Of a DNA stretch of 64,000 bases, positions 1 to 9,387 are shown piece after piece. Positions within the stretch are counted from its first letter, which is position 1, and each line of letters begins with the position of its first letter. The DNA lies in contig JABJAL010000022.1 of the NCBI GenBank assembly GCA_018669005.1, positions 39,004 through 103,003 on the forward strand, written 5' to 3'. The position numbers and the translations under genes are program-made. The DNA is from Nitrospinaceae bacterium (GTDB lineage: Bacteria > UBA8248). The notes under the pieces are model-generated. The model did not search any database. It saw nothing but the letters and a program-made list of their open reading frames with translations, and was not told where the DNA came from.

Positions 1-584
1 ACTCGCCCGATGCCCTCGATATGCGGATGGATCAGGGCGGCGGCCCAACGGCGGCCGATCTGGTGAACGAGCTTCCTGAAAAAGAACTTGCGGACCTTAT
101 TTATCAATACGGCGAGGAGCGAAAATCTCGTGCTATCGCGCGGGCGATCGGGCGGGCCCGCGCGCGCAAGCCACTGGAGCGTTGCGAAGAACTTGCTGCA
201 GTGGTTGTCTCTGCCGTCGCTCGTAGCGGCGGCGGAGGACGCGCGAGATGGCGCATTCATCCGGCCACGCGAACCTTTCAGGCGCTTCGCATCGCTCTGA
301 ATCGAGAGATGGAAACTCTTGAAGGAGCCCTGCGGGATGCCGTGGACTTATTGCGGCCCGGGGGGCGCATCGCTGTCATCAGTTTTCATTCGCTTGAGGA
401 TCGAATCGTCAAGAACGTATTCCGCGAGTTGTCCTCTGGCCGCGATGCTGCGGGCGATGACGCTCCGGCGACGCTTAAATTGTTAAATCGCAGAGTCGTA
501 AGGCCCAGTGATGCTGAGGTCGCGGCGAATCCCCGTTCCCGTAGCGCAAAACTCCGGGCGGCGGAGAAAAGGGAAGCCGAATAA
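1..584 (+). CDS. rsmH: 16S rRNA (cytosine-1402-N4)-methyltransferase, 3' part (5' end outside window)
   Basis: The reading frame is open from the window edge (first full codon at 3), so the start and the N-terminal SAM-binding half lie upstream. The visible 193 residues begin with [10 protein letters not shown], the family's conserved LDMRMD stretch, followed by the typical [20 protein letters not shown], the [18 protein letters not shown] segment and the C-terminal [12 protein letters not shown] motif. RsmH methylates N4 of C1402 in 16S rRNA and is normally the first or second gene of dcw clusters, as here directly before ftsL (3 bp gap). Identification is from motif recognition and context; only the missing 5' part is uncertain. 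Confidence 0.95.
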   Translation, partial: SPDALDMRMDQGGGPTAADLVNELPEKELADLIYQYGEERKSRAIARAIGRARARKPLERCEELAAVVVSAVARSGGGGRARWRIHPATRTFQALRIALNREMETLEGALRDAVDLLRPGGRIAVISFHSLEDRIVKNVFRELSSGRDAAGDDAPATLKLLNRRVVRPSDAEVAANPRSRSAKLRAAEKREAE

Positions 585-587
585 GCG

Positions 588-938
588 ATGTGGCGCCTCC
601 GCAGGAGCGGGCGCGGCCCGAAAGGCAGTAAGAAGGCCTGGGCCGGATGGGAATTTCAGATACCCGTCTCAAGGGTTGCCATGATTGTTGGCTCCCTGGC
701 GGTGAGTGCTCTCGCCCTGGCGTGGCCGCATCTTGAGATGGTGGAAATTGGATACGAAGTTGCTCGCTTAAAAAATGAGCGTGATGTTATGGCCCAGGAG
801 CGTAGGGTCCTCCGGGTTGAAATTGCAGCACTTCGCCAGCTGGATCGGGTCGAGACAATAGCCCGAAATAAGCTGGGGATGGTTTTCCCGAGGCCGAATC
901 AGATTGTTTATGTAATGGTTCCGGCTCGGCACCCATAA
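588..938 (+). CDS. ftsL: Cell division protein FtsL-like
   Basis: A short 116-residue bitopic protein: basic cytoplasmic N-terminus (residues 1-27), one membrane segment around residues 30-47 (VAMIVGSLAVSALALAW), then a periplasmic coiled-coil-like helix rich in E, R and L (about 52-90). It ends in RVETIARNKLGMVFPRPNQI, the weakly conserved FtsL C-terminal pattern (R-x-E-x-x-A-x-x-x-L-G-M). FtsL forms the FtsQLB complex and regulates septal synthesis. The assignment rests mainly on topology, the C-terminal pattern and position between rsmH and ftsI; sequence conservation in this family is low. No separate ftsB is visible in the window. Confidence 0.85.
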   Translation: MWRLRRSGRGPKGSKKAWAGWEFQIPVSRVAMIVGSLAVSALALAWPHLEMVEIGYEVARLKNERDVMAQERRVLRVEIAALRQLDRVETIARNKLGMVFPRPNQIVYVMVPARHP

Positions 939-990
939 ATATTTTTTAAATTTTTATATCGTCCTATCCGCCCGGACCGGGAAGCGGACC

Positions 991-2829
991 ATGAAGAATA
1001 ATTTCTTCATCCGTCTGATCGTGTGTGGCGCTCTCGTTGGCCTCGGCTTCGGTGCGCTCGCCGTGAAGCTGTTTATTGTGCAGATACGTGATCGCGATCG
1101 ACTGGTCGCCTACGCTGATCGCCAGCTTCGCCGCACCCTGAGTGTCCGCGCCAAACGCGGGGATATTCTCGACGGACGGGGGCGCCCGCTGGCCGTGAGC
1201 ATGGATGCGCCTTCTTTGTATGCGAATCCGAGGGCGGTGAAAAATCCCGATGCGCTGTCCCGCAAACTTGCCGAAATTCTGGGTGTTTCCCGCCGGAATC
1301 TTAAAAGAAAATTGAAAAGCAGGGGCCGCTACGTTTGGCTGCGGCGCAAGCTCTCACCGGAGCAAAAACGGCTTGTGACCGATCTGGGTGTCTCTGGCCT
1401 GGGGTTCGTCACCGAGAGCCGTCGATTTTATCCCAAACGCGAGATGGCCTCCTCGCTGCTCGGCTTCGTCGGGGTGGACGACAACGGACTTTCGGGCATC
1501 GAGTCAGCTTTCGAGAAGGAAATGGAGGGGCACCTCGGTCGAATACGTATTCAGCGAGATGCCCGGGGGCGCTCGGTTCATCCCGAAGCGACTGTCGTGA
1601 CCCGTGCCGAGCCGGGTGCCGATGTGCGTTTAACTGTTGATGAGGTCATCCAGTACATCGTTGAAAAAGAGTTGCAGATTCAACTCAAAAGAACAGGGGC
1701 AAGGCGGGCAATTGGGGTAATGGTCGAGCCGCGCACCGGTCGGGTTCTCTCGATGGCTACGGTACCGGGGTTCAATCCGAACGTCTATGGACGCTATGCC
1801 CCCGCTCTTTGGCGGCAGGCGGCAGTCCAGGACATCTACGAGCCGGGCTCGACCTTCAAAATTGTGACGGCGGCAGCCTATATCGAATCGGGCGGAGATC
1901 TGGGCAAACGCTATTTTGCGGAAAACGGTAAATATCCGATCGGCGTGGGTCGGTTCACGCTGCATGACCACAAGAAATATGGGTGGCTTACCGCCGAGGA
2001 AGCTGTGCTGAAGTCCTCAAATATCGCAATTTATAAGATGGCCAAAGATGTTGGCGCCGTGCGTATTCATGCGATGGCCCAGCGTTTTGGATTCGGCAAA
2101 AAAACCGGGATCGATTTTCCGGGGGAGGCGGGCGGTATTTTTAGGCCGCTCAAGCGCTGGTCGGGCACTTCCCTTGCGTCGATATCGATTGGCCAAGAGG
2201 TCGGTGTAACTCCCCTGCAGATGGTGATGGCGGTGGCCGCCATTGCAAATGGCGGCGTGCTGCAGGTGCCCCGGATTGTAGAGGCACTCGAAAGGCGGGG
2301 GCGCATTCTCCCCCGCACCGAGCCATCCGTGCCCCGAAGGGTGATATCGGAGCGAAGCGCGAATCGCCTTGCTGCGGTCCTGCGGAAAGTCGTCAGCAGC
2401 GGCACCGGCGCATCGGCTGAGGTGCCTGGCTATGGCGCCGCTGGCAAGACGGGAACCGCGCAGATGGCAATGCCGGGAGTCAAAGGCTACAGCAAAGATC
2501 AATTCATCACATCGTTTGCCGGTTTCGTGCCCTACGAAAATCCGCGAATTGCCCTGATCGTCATGTTCGATGGCGGACAACTTGGAGGGGCTTCGTGGGG
2601 CGGGACGATAGCAGCGCCGGTCTGGAAGCGAATCGCATGGCAAACGATGCGTTATTTAAGGGTGCCGCCGAAGGGTGCGCAGGTGGTGGCCCTGAGAGAC
2701 GACGTGTTCATCCCGGAGCGTATCCCGGGAATGGAAAAAGTTTCATTCGGAGAAAAAGTGTTTCGTGTGGTGAAAAAAGTGCGGGGGGTCCTGCATGACC
2801 GGTTGCCCTCCCCGGAGTCGGTGCGTTGA
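991..2829 (+). CDS. ftsI: Septal peptidoglycan transpeptidase FtsI (PBP3)
   Basis: Class B penicillin-binding protein of 612 residues. It has a short cytoplasmic tail and one membrane anchor (about residues 7-29), then the pedestal domain with the RGDILDGRGRPLAVS motif. The transpeptidase domain shows all three active-site motifs: S-x-x-K as STFK (catalytic Ser about 287), SSN (about 350) and KTG (486-488). It cross-links septal peptidoglycan in partnership with FtsW, encoded about 5.4 kb downstream. ATG start follows a GGGAAG-containing leader 52 bp after ftsL. No PASTA repeats are seen after the transpeptidase domain. The 3' end overlaps the murE ribosome-binding region. Confidence 0.96.
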   Translation: MKNNFFIRLIVCGALVGLGFGALAVKLFIVQIRDRDRLVAYADRQLRRTLSVRAKRGDILDGRGRPLAVSMDAPSLYANPRAVKNPDALSRKLAEILGVSRRNLKRKLKSRGRYVWLRRKLSPEQKRLVTDLGVSGLGFVTESRRFYPKREMASSLLGFVGVDDNGLSGIESAFEKEMEGHLGRIRIQRDARGRSVHPEATVVTRAEPGADVRLTVDEVIQYIVEKELQIQLKRTGARRAIGVMVEPRTGRVLSMATVPGFNPNVYGRYAPALWRQAAVQDIYEPGSTFKIVTAAAYIESGGDLGKRYFAENGKYPIGVGRFTLHDHKKYGWLTAEEAVLKSSNIAIYKMAKDVGAVRIHAMAQRFGFGKKTGIDFPGEAGGIFRPLKRWSGTSLASISIGQEVGVTPLQMVMAVAAIANGGVLQVPRIVEALERRGRILPRTEPSVPRRVISERSANRLAAVLRKVVSSGTGASAEVPGYGAAGKTGTAQMAMPGVKGYSKDQFITSFAGFVPYENPRIALIVMFDGGQLGGASWGGTIAAPVWKRIAWQTMRYLRVPPKGAQVVALRDDVFIPERIPGMEKVSFGEKVFRVVKKVRGVLHDRLPSPESVR

Positions 2830-2840
2830 GGTTGAGTCTG

Positions 2841-4340
2841 ATGGCAGAAGAGCGGACAGCGGATTTGATTGAATTGGCCCGGGCCGTTTCCGGCGCACGG
2901 GTGGAGGGTGCCGAAAATGTCCAGGTGTGTGGAATGGAATTCGATTCCCGGCGCGCCATGGCGGGGAATCTTTTTGTCGCGGTGCCAGGCTTTGAGGTGG
3001 ACGGGCACGAGTATGCAAGGGCGGCCGTTGATGCCGGTGCGGCGGCGCTTGTCCTTGAGCGTGAGGTCGATGGAATTCCGGCGGATTTTCCGCGAATCAT
3101 TGTTCCGTCGAGCCGCGAGGCAATGGCGCTCATCGCAGATGCTTTTTATGAGCACCCATCAGGGGAGCTTGCCTTGGTTGGGGTGACCGGCACGAACGGT
3201 AAGACGACGACGACGTTTCTCATTGACGCCATTCTCGGGGCGGCGGGACGTGTGACCGGCCAAATGGGAACGATTCAATACCGGGTGGGGAGTCAGGTAA
3301 TTGAAAATCCGAGAACGACATCCGAGGCGCCTGATCTTCAATTCTATCTATCTCAGATGCTTGAGGCGGGAGCGAGCCATGCCGTGATGGAGGTTTCGAG
3401 CCATGCCCTTGATTTAGGTCGCGTTTTGGGATGCGAATTCAAGGCTGCCGTGTTCACCAACTTGACGCAGGACCATCTCGATTTTCACGGTGACATGGAG
3501 CGTTATTTTCAGGCCAAGCTTCGCCTTTTCACGGAGATGGCGCCCGAGAATTCGATCTTGAATCTAGATGACCCCTGGGGGTGGAAAATCGCTGATGAAG
3601 CTGCGATCAGAGGCGCGGTCATCGGCTACGGCATGAACGAGAAGGCTGATGTTCGGGCCGAGGGCCTTTCTATTAGCGCCGAGGGGATGCGCTTTGATTT
3701 GGTCGCGCCTGAGGGAAATGTCCCCGTTGAGTCGGCGCTGACGGGCCAGCACAACGTAAGCAACATTCTTGCGGCGGCGGCGGCTTGTCTTGCCCTGGGG
3801 CTTACCCCGGCGGAAGTGGCCCAGGGTATTCGTGAATTAAAAAGCGTGCCCGGGCGCTTTGAAAAGGTGGATCTCGGCCAGCCGTTTCTTGTTGTGGTTG
3901 ATTATGCCCATACCGAGGACGCTCTGGCACGGATACTCGAATTCGCCAGGCCGGTGACGAGGGGGCGGGTGTTGACGCTGATGGGCTGTGGCGGGGACAG
4001 GGACAAGAGTAAACGGCCTCGAATGGCGATTGCGGCCCTTGAGGGCAGCGACCGCGTCTACATGACCTCGGACAATCCCCGGACAGAGGCGCCCGAGGCG
4101 ATTTTAAAAGAGGTGGAAGCAGGCGCCGATCAGGTCGAGGGCGGCAGAGCGCGCTCGTGCACCATCGTTGATCGGCGCGAGGCCATCCAGAGCATTCTAG
4201 CCGAGGCGCGGTCTGGCGATACGGTGGTGATCGCCGGCAAGGGCCACGAGACATATCAGGAAATCGGAACCAGGCGCTATCCGTTTGATGATCGCCAAGA
4301 GGCAAAAAAATCTCTTCAATCGCTGGGGTATGGGAACTAA
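2841..4340 (+). CDS. murE: UDP-MurNAc-tripeptide synthetase MurE (meso-DAP type)
   Basis: Mur ligase of 499 residues that adds the third amino acid of the peptide stem in the cytoplasm. The ATP-binding P-loop GVTGTNGKTTT is present near residue 118, the middle domain contains the conserved SSHALDLGR, and the C-terminal domain carries DNPRTE. In characterised MurE enzymes the DNPR motif marks meso-diaminopimelate as substrate, so the wall is probably meso-DAP type. I place the start at ATG 2841, nine bases after a GAGG; an in-frame TTG at 2826, overlapping the ftsI stop, is the alternative. Two bases separate the stop from murF. Confidence 0.96.
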   Translation: MAEERTADLIELARAVSGARVEGAENVQVCGMEFDSRRAMAGNLFVAVPGFEVDGHEYARAAVDAGAAALVLEREVDGIPADFPRIIVPSSREAMALIADAFYEHPSGELALVGVTGTNGKTTTTFLIDAILGAAGRVTGQMGTIQYRVGSQVIENPRTTSEAPDLQFYLSQMLEAGASHAVMEVSSHALDLGRVLGCEFKAAVFTNLTQDHLDFHGDMERYFQAKLRLFTEMAPENSILNLDDPWGWKIADEAAIRGAVIGYGMNEKADVRAEGLSISAEGMRFDLVAPEGNVPVESALTGQHNVSNILAAAAACLALGLTPAEVAQGIRELKSVPGRFEKVDLGQPFLVVVDYAHTEDALARILEFARPVTRGRVLTLMGCGGDRDKSKRPRMAIAALEGSDRVYMTSDNPRTEAPEAILKEVEAGADQVEGGRARSCTIVDRREAIQSILAEARSGDTVVIAGKGHETYQEIGTRRYPFDDRQEAKKSLQSLGYGN

Positions 4341-4342
4341 CT

Positions 4343-5737
4343 ATGGCAGCGCAATTTACGGCAGGGGAAATTGAAAAGGTGGTTTCGGGGCAATTGGTCC
4401 GGGGCGAGGCCGAGATGACGTCCTCGGGCGTGGGCACGGACACGCGCTCGCTTGGCGCGGGCGAGCTCTTTGTGCCCATCGCCGGGCCTCATTTCGACGG
4501 CAATGATTTTCTTGCAGATGCCCTGGTGGCCGGGGCGGCGGGATGTCTTGCCGGGCCGGGGCGCGCCCCCGAGGCGGCAGGCGGCAAGTTCGTGGTCGAG
4601 GTCGAGGACACGCTCGGGGCGCTGGGCGATCTGGCCGCCTATCACCGGCGCCGCTTCGATCTGCCCGTGGTGGCGGTGACGGGCAGCAATGGCAAGACGA
4701 CATGCAAGGAGATGATTGGCGCGATCCTGGCCGAGGGGGCCAGTGTCCTCAAGGGCGAGGGGAATTTCAACAATTTCATTGGCCTGCCGCTTCAGGTGCT
4801 TGCGCTTGAGCCCAGGCACGAGCGCGCGGTGTTCGAGATGGGAATGAACCGGTCGGGTGAAATTTCGAGGCTCGCTCAGATTACAGCGCCCAGCATCGGC
4901 GTGATCACGGGGGTGGCGCCTGCGCATCTTGAGGGGCTGGGCTCGATCGAGGCGGTGCGCGAGGCCAAAGGAGAGCTTCTCGAGGTCATGGGCGCGAGCG
5001 GTGTCGCCGTTTTGCCGGGCGAGGATTTGCAGTGCCAGGCTCTGGCCGAGCGTCATCTCAATGCGGGTGGCCGCGTGGTTTCATTTGGCCTTGAGGCGAG
5101 GCGGGATGTCTATGCCACGCGGGTGCAGATGTCGCCCGCAGGGGAAACATCGTTCTTCATTCACTTGGGGGGTGCAGAGGCCGAGGTCTCCCTGCCGGGC
5201 GTGGGGCGCCACAACGTGCTGAATGCGCTGGCGGCGGCCGCCGCCTGTGCAGAGTTGGGCAGCTCGCTTGAGGAGATAGTCCGAGGGCTGGAGAACTCAT
5301 CCCGCCCCTCTATGCGGTTGGGTGTCGAGTCTTTCCATGGCGGCGCGCATCTTCTCAACGATGCCTACAACGCGAATCCGACCTCGGTCCGTCTGGCAAT
5401 CGAAACGGTGTGCGAGCTAAAGGGTGCGGGCCGGGCCTTCGCGATACTTGGCGATATGAAGGAGCTGGGCGCCTACGAGGAGTTTGCGCACATGGAAATT
5501 GGCCGCAAGGCGGTGAGCGGGGGCCTCGATTTTCTCGCAGGCGTGGGACCGATGATGCGGCTCGCGGTGGGCGAGGCGCATAAGGCAGGCATGCCCTTAG
5601 AGCAGGCCGAGGTATTTACAACCCCCGAGGAGGCCGCCGCCTGGGCGAATGAATGGGTCCTCCCGGGCGACTGGGTGCTGGTGAAGGGCTCGCGCTCGAT
5701 GGAAATGGAACGCGCTGCAGAGGCGCTGAGGGACTGA
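4343..5737 (+). CDS. murF: UDP-MurNAc-tripeptide-D-Ala-D-Ala ligase MurF
   Basis: Mur ligase of 464 residues, a normal length for MurF, which attaches D-Ala-D-Ala to the UDP-MurNAc-tripeptide. The N-terminal domain has the DTRSLGAGELFVPIAG pattern, the central domain has the P-loop VTGSNGKTTCKEM, and FNNFIGLPLQVL follows as in the family. The C-terminal domain shows LLNDAYNANPTSV and FAILGDMKELG, both MurF hallmarks. It lies 2 bp after murE, and its TGA overlaps the ATG of mraY, indicating translational coupling. The D-Ala-D-Ala ligase that supplies the substrate is not in this window. Confidence 0.96.
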   Translation: MAAQFTAGEIEKVVSGQLVRGEAEMTSSGVGTDTRSLGAGELFVPIAGPHFDGNDFLADALVAGAAGCLAGPGRAPEAAGGKFVVEVEDTLGALGDLAAYHRRRFDLPVVAVTGSNGKTTCKEMIGAILAEGASVLKGEGNFNNFIGLPLQVLALEPRHERAVFEMGMNRSGEISRLAQITAPSIGVITGVAPAHLEGLGSIEAVREAKGELLEVMGASGVAVLPGEDLQCQALAERHLNAGGRVVSFGLEARRDVYATRVQMSPAGETSFFIHLGGAEAEVSLPGVGRHNVLNALAAAAACAELGSSLEEIVRGLENSSRPSMRLGVESFHGGAHLLNDAYNANPTSVRLAIETVCELKGAGRAFAILGDMKELGAYEEFAHMEIGRKAVSGGLDFLAGVGPMMRLAVGEAHKAGMPLEQAEVFTTPEEAAAWANEWVLPGDWVLVKGSRSMEMERAAEALRD

Positions 5738-6822
5738 TGCTCTATGCACTAATCGTATCTTTAAGTGAATGGTTCTCCGCCCTGAGCGTATTCCGCTTCG
5801 TTACGTTCCGCACGGCGGTGGCCGTCGTTTTCGGAATGGGGTTGTGTCTCGTTCTCGGGCCGATTCTGATCCGCATGCTCCAAAAGCGCCAAATCGGCGA
5901 GGAGATCCGGATCGATGGGCCCCAAAGTCATTTCTCAAAGGCAGGAACGCCCACCATGGGCGGCATGCTGATTCTCTTTAGTGTGATGGTCTCTGTTCTT
6001 CTGTGGACCGACCTAAGCAATCGCTACGTCTGGTTGTTTCTATTCACGCTGGCCACATTCGGGGCCCTGGGTTTTCTGGACGATTACATGAAGGTCGTCT
6101 TTAAGGACAAAAAAGGCGTCACCCCGCTTCGCAAGTTCGCGCTCCAGGGCATCCTGGGGCTGGTCGTTGGCTGGGCCCTCTGGAGCGGAATGGTCGAGTC
6201 ATCGTTCAAGCCGGTTGTGATGTTTCCTTTTTTCAAAAATTTTCACCCCGACATCGGTATCTGGTTTATTCCCTATGCCGCCGTCGTCATCGTGGCGACG
6301 AGTAACGCTGTGAACCTCACCGACGGCCTCGACGGCCTTGCCATAGGCCCCTACGTGGTGGCGGCGGGCGCCTATCTCGTTTTGAGCTATATCTCCGGGC
6401 ATGCCGTGATCTCCCGCTACCTGCTCGTGCTCCCGGTTCGGGGGGCAAGCGAGCTCGCCATCGTTTGTGGTGCGCTCTTTGGCGCCGGACTTGGGTTTTT
6501 ATGGTTCAACGCCTATCCGGCGCAAATTTTCATGGGCGATGTTGGCGCGCTGCCGCTTGGTGCAGCGCTCGCCACCATCGCCCTTTCGATCAAACAAGAA
6601 ATCCTGCTTTTCCTCGTGGGGGGATTGTTCGTCCTCGAGGCGCTTTCGGTCATTGTCCAAGTTACATCGTTCAAGGCCACGGGCCAGCGAATATTCCGCA
6701 TGGCCCCGCTCCACCACCATTTCGAGGAAAAAGGCTGGTCGGAGCCCAAGGTGACGGTGCGTTTTTGGATCGTAGCGGTTGTGCTCGCGCTCTTGAGCTT
6801 GAGCACGCTGAAGTTGAGGTGA
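5737..6822 (+). CDS. mraY: Phospho-MurNAc-pentapeptide translocase MraY
   Basis: Polytopic membrane enzyme of 361 residues that transfers phospho-MurNAc-pentapeptide to undecaprenyl phosphate, forming lipid I. It has about ten hydrophobic segments and the family motifs GTPTMGGML, LGFLDDYMK (catalytic aspartates), VNLTDGLDGLA and the C-terminal APLHHHFE. ATG 5737 overlaps the murF stop (TGATG); a longer in-frame extension upstream lies inside murF and is not needed. The TGA at 6820-6822 also serves as part of the murD ribosome-binding region. Confidence 0.97.
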   Translation: MLYALIVSLSEWFSALSVFRFVTFRTAVAVVFGMGLCLVLGPILIRMLQKRQIGEEIRIDGPQSHFSKAGTPTMGGMLILFSVMVSVLLWTDLSNRYVWLFLFTLATFGALGFLDDYMKVVFKDKKGVTPLRKFALQGILGLVVGWALWSGMVESSFKPVVMFPFFKNFHPDIGIWFIPYAAVVIVATSNAVNLTDGLDGLAIGPYVVAAGAYLVLSYISGHAVISRYLLVLPVRGASELAIVCGALFGAGLGFLWFNAYPAQIFMGDVGALPLGAALATIALSIKQEILLFLVGGLFVLEALSVIVQVTSFKATGQRIFRMAPLHHHFEEKGWSEPKVTVRFWIVAVVLALLSLSTLKLR

Positions 6823-6830
6823 GCCGCAAC

Positions 6831-8216
6831 GTGTTGGAGCAGATATCGGCGGCGTGGAAGGAGAGCCTTCCCTCACGCAAGGCCGTTGTGATGGGCATGG
6901 CCCGCACAGGCCAGGCGGTAGCCGCCGCACTGGTGAAAAGGGGTGCGAAAGTGGTGGCAACAGACATGAACGAGCCGATTGGTCTGGCGGAAAAACTCCC
7001 CGCCGAAGTCACGCTTGAGCTTGGCGCTCATAACGAGGCCACGTTTCGAGAGTGTGATCTTCTTGTCGTGAGCCCCGGCATTCCGGCGACAAATCCATTC
7101 ATCGCCGCTGCCCTTGATGGTGGAGCTGAAGTGATTACAGAGATTGAACTCGCTTTTCGGCTCACCTCGACTCCCATCGTCGCCGTAACGGGAACGAACG
7201 GGAAAACGACGACGACCGCCATGTTGAGCGGAATTTTGGAGGAGAGCGGTCTGTGCGCTCCCGTTGGCGGGAATATCGGCAGGCCCATGATTGAAGTGGT
7301 CGAGGATAAAGAGGACGAGGCAGATTTTTTTGTGTGCGAGGTGAGCAGCTTTCAGCTCGAATGGGCGCCGTCGCTGCAGCCAAAGGTGGGAATCATGACG
7401 AATGTTTCACCCGATCATCTTGATCGGCATCCGGTTCTGGGCGAATACGCGGAACTCAAGGCCCGGCTTTTTGCCAACCAGGGTCCCGGGGACGCCAAGG
7501 TGATCAATGCGGACGACCCGCTCACCGCACGCTATATCCCAGGTGGCGAGCAGCAATCTCTTGCCTTCAGTCGACGACACGCTCCTCGGCGGGGTGCATA
7601 TGCCGATGATGGTGTCGTCTACCTTGTCGAGGACGGTGAGCTAGAGCGGGTATGTGCTGTTGAAGAGCTAGCCGTTCCCGGCGTTCATAACCTTGAGAAT
7701 TTTCTGGCGGCCTGCGCTGCCGCGCGTTTCCTTGGCGTGGGGGCCGAGAGTATGGCGAGCCTGGCCCGAGGGTTCGAGGGTATGCCGCATCGCATGGAAA
7801 TAGTTGCGAACATCGGCGGCGTTACCTGGGTGAACGATTCAAAGGGAACGAACGTGGGTGCGACTGCAATGAGTCTGTTGAGTGTTGAGAGTGGTGTTTT
7901 GCTCATCGTTGGCGGGAAGGACAAGGGCTCGGATCTGACGCCGCTCCTGGAGCCCGCTAGGGATCGGGTGAGGAAGATGTACGTGATTGGTGAGGCAGGA
8001 GAGCGCTTCTCTGAATTTTTTAAAGGTGCCGTCCCTGTGGAAAACGCTCAAACGCTTAATGAGGCGGTACGTCGGGCCGCTGGCGAAGGCCGGGCGGGTG
8101 AGACGGTACTGCTCTCTCCTGCTTGCTCAAGCTTCGATCAGTTTAAAGATTTTGAAAATCGCGGCGATGTTTTTCGCGAGATGGTTAAAGCACTTGCCGC
8201 AGGAGATCGTTCATGA
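6831..8216 (+). CDS. murD: UDP-MurNAc-L-alanine--D-glutamate ligase MurD
   Basis: Mur ligase of 461 residues that adds D-glutamate to UDP-MurNAc-L-Ala. It shows a Rossmann-like N-terminus (VVMGMARTGQAVAAAL), the P-loop VAVTGTNGKTTTTAML, SSFQLEW and the C-terminal WVNDSKGTN and LIVGGKDKGSD motifs. I choose the GTG at 6831 because GAGGTGA (6816-6822), a strong match to the 16S 3' end, precedes it by eight bases; a GTG at 6819 overlapping the mraY stop is the alternative. The open frame runs about 370 bp further upstream but only as an out-of-frame shadow of mraY. The stop overlaps the ftsW ATG. Confidence 0.95.
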   Translation: MLEQISAAWKESLPSRKAVVMGMARTGQAVAAALVKRGAKVVATDMNEPIGLAEKLPAEVTLELGAHNEATFRECDLLVVSPGIPATNPFIAAALDGGAEVITEIELAFRLTSTPIVAVTGTNGKTTTTAMLSGILEESGLCAPVGGNIGRPMIEVVEDKEDEADFFVCEVSSFQLEWAPSLQPKVGIMTNVSPDHLDRHPVLGEYAELKARLFANQGPGDAKVINADDPLTARYIPGGEQQSLAFSRRHAPRRGAYADDGVVYLVEDGELERVCAVEELAVPGVHNLENFLAACAAARFLGVGAESMASLARGFEGMPHRMEIVANIGGVTWVNDSKGTNVGATAMSLLSVESGVLLIVGGKDKGSDLTPLLEPARDRVRKMYVIGEAGERFSEFFKGAVPVENAQTLNEAVRRAAGEGRAGETVLLSPACSSFDQFKDFENRGDVFREMVKALAAGDRS

Positions 8217-9382
8217 ACAGAAACGGCCTCGACCCCGTGATTTTCACCTGCACCCTGGGGCTCATGGCGTTCGGAATCGTGATGATCTACAGCACGAGCC
8301 ATATCCTTGCGCTGGATCGATATGGCGATCCATATCATTTCGTAAAGCGGCACATCATGTGGGCGGCGCTTGGCGTGGCTTTAATGCTTTTTATATCGCG
8401 AATCGATGTCAGGTATCTGAGGCGGCTGGCGTTTCCCGCCCTTGTGGCCTCTGTCGTGGGATTGTTGCTCGTTTTTGTTCCGGGCATCGGAAAAGAGGCT
8501 GGCGGCGCGCGGCGCTGGCTCTCCCTCGGCCCCTTGAGTGTTCAGCCCGCTGAATTTGCCAAGCTCGGGTTGGTGTTTTTTCTCGCGCATTTTCTTTCCA
8601 TCAAAGGCGAGCGTTTGCGGGATATCAAGTACGGGTTTCTCCCGACAGTGGTATTCACGGGGATTGTTCTTGTCCTGGTGCTCGCGCAACCGGATCTGGG
8701 AACGGCGATTTTAATCGCGGCCGTTGTAGGAATGATGCTCTTTATAGCGGGCGCGAGATGGTGGCATTTGACGGGGTGCGCCCTTTTGGTCTCGCCTGTT
8801 CTCTACTGGATGATTTTCGCGGTCCCGTGGCGAAGGCAACGAGTATTAGCGTTTCTCGATCCGTTCGCGGTGGCACAGAACGCGGGTTATCAACTCGTCC
8901 AGTCTCTGTTGGCGATGGCTCGCGGTGGAATAGTGGGTATGGGGCTCGGTGAGGGCAAGCAAAAGCTTTTTTACCTTCCCGAGGCGCATACGGATTTTAT
9001 TTACGCGGTGGTTGGCGAGGAACTCGGACTCATCGGCGGAATTTTTATTGCGATTGTATTCGCAATCATTCTCTATCGGGGAATTTGTGTGGCCGTGCAA
9101 TGCACGGATTCATTTAGTGCCTTGCTTGCTGCGGGGCTCACCCTGATCGTAGCGCTTCAAGGGTTGTTCAACATGTCTGTCGCTGCGGGACTGGTTCCCA
9201 CCACGGGCGTTCCGCTTCCGCTGGTTAGTTTGGGGGGAAGCTCTCTTGTCACGACGTTGGCGGCGATGGGTTTTCTCCTTTCGATTGCGGCGGGCGGCGG
9301 TGTTGTGTCTTTTTCGGGAAGGCAGAGCTCGTCAGCTTCGTCCTCGTCAAGTCTCCGCGAGAACCCTGGTGGGGAGGCGTGA
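8213..9382 (+). CDS. ftsW: Septal peptidoglycan glycosyltransferase FtsW
   Basis: SEDS-family polytopic membrane protein of 389 residues with about ten membrane segments. Family signatures are QPAEFAKLGLVFFLAHF, QPDLGTA, GEELGLIGG and the C-terminal PTTGVPLPLVSLGGSS. FtsW polymerises lipid II at the septum together with FtsI. The C-terminus ends in a Ser-rich cytoplasmic tail (about 369-382). ATG 8213 overlaps the murD TGA in an ATGA arrangement, so the genes are likely translationally coupled; the FtsW TGA in turn lies next to the murG start. Confidence 0.96.
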   Translation: MNRNGLDPVIFTCTLGLMAFGIVMIYSTSHILALDRYGDPYHFVKRHIMWAALGVALMLFISRIDVRYLRRLAFPALVASVVGLLLVFVPGIGKEAGGARRWLSLGPLSVQPAEFAKLGLVFFLAHFLSIKGERLRDIKYGFLPTVVFTGIVLVLVLAQPDLGTAILIAAVVGMMLFIAGARWWHLTGCALLVSPVLYWMIFAVPWRRQRVLAFLDPFAVAQNAGYQLVQSLLAMARGGIVGMGLGEGKQKLFYLPEAHTDFIYAVVGEELGLIGGIFIAIVFAIILYRGICVAVQCTDSFSALLAAGLTLIVALQGLFNMSVAAGLVPTTGVPLPLVSLGGSSLVTTLAAMGFLLSIAAGGGVVSFSGRQSSSASSSSSLRENPGGEA

Positions 9383-9387
9383 GCGAT

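Noticed and set aside
6465..6830. N-terminal extension of MurD
   Set aside because: This part of the open frame is a shadow of the mraY gene and does not resemble MurD; a strong ribosome site supports GTG 6831.
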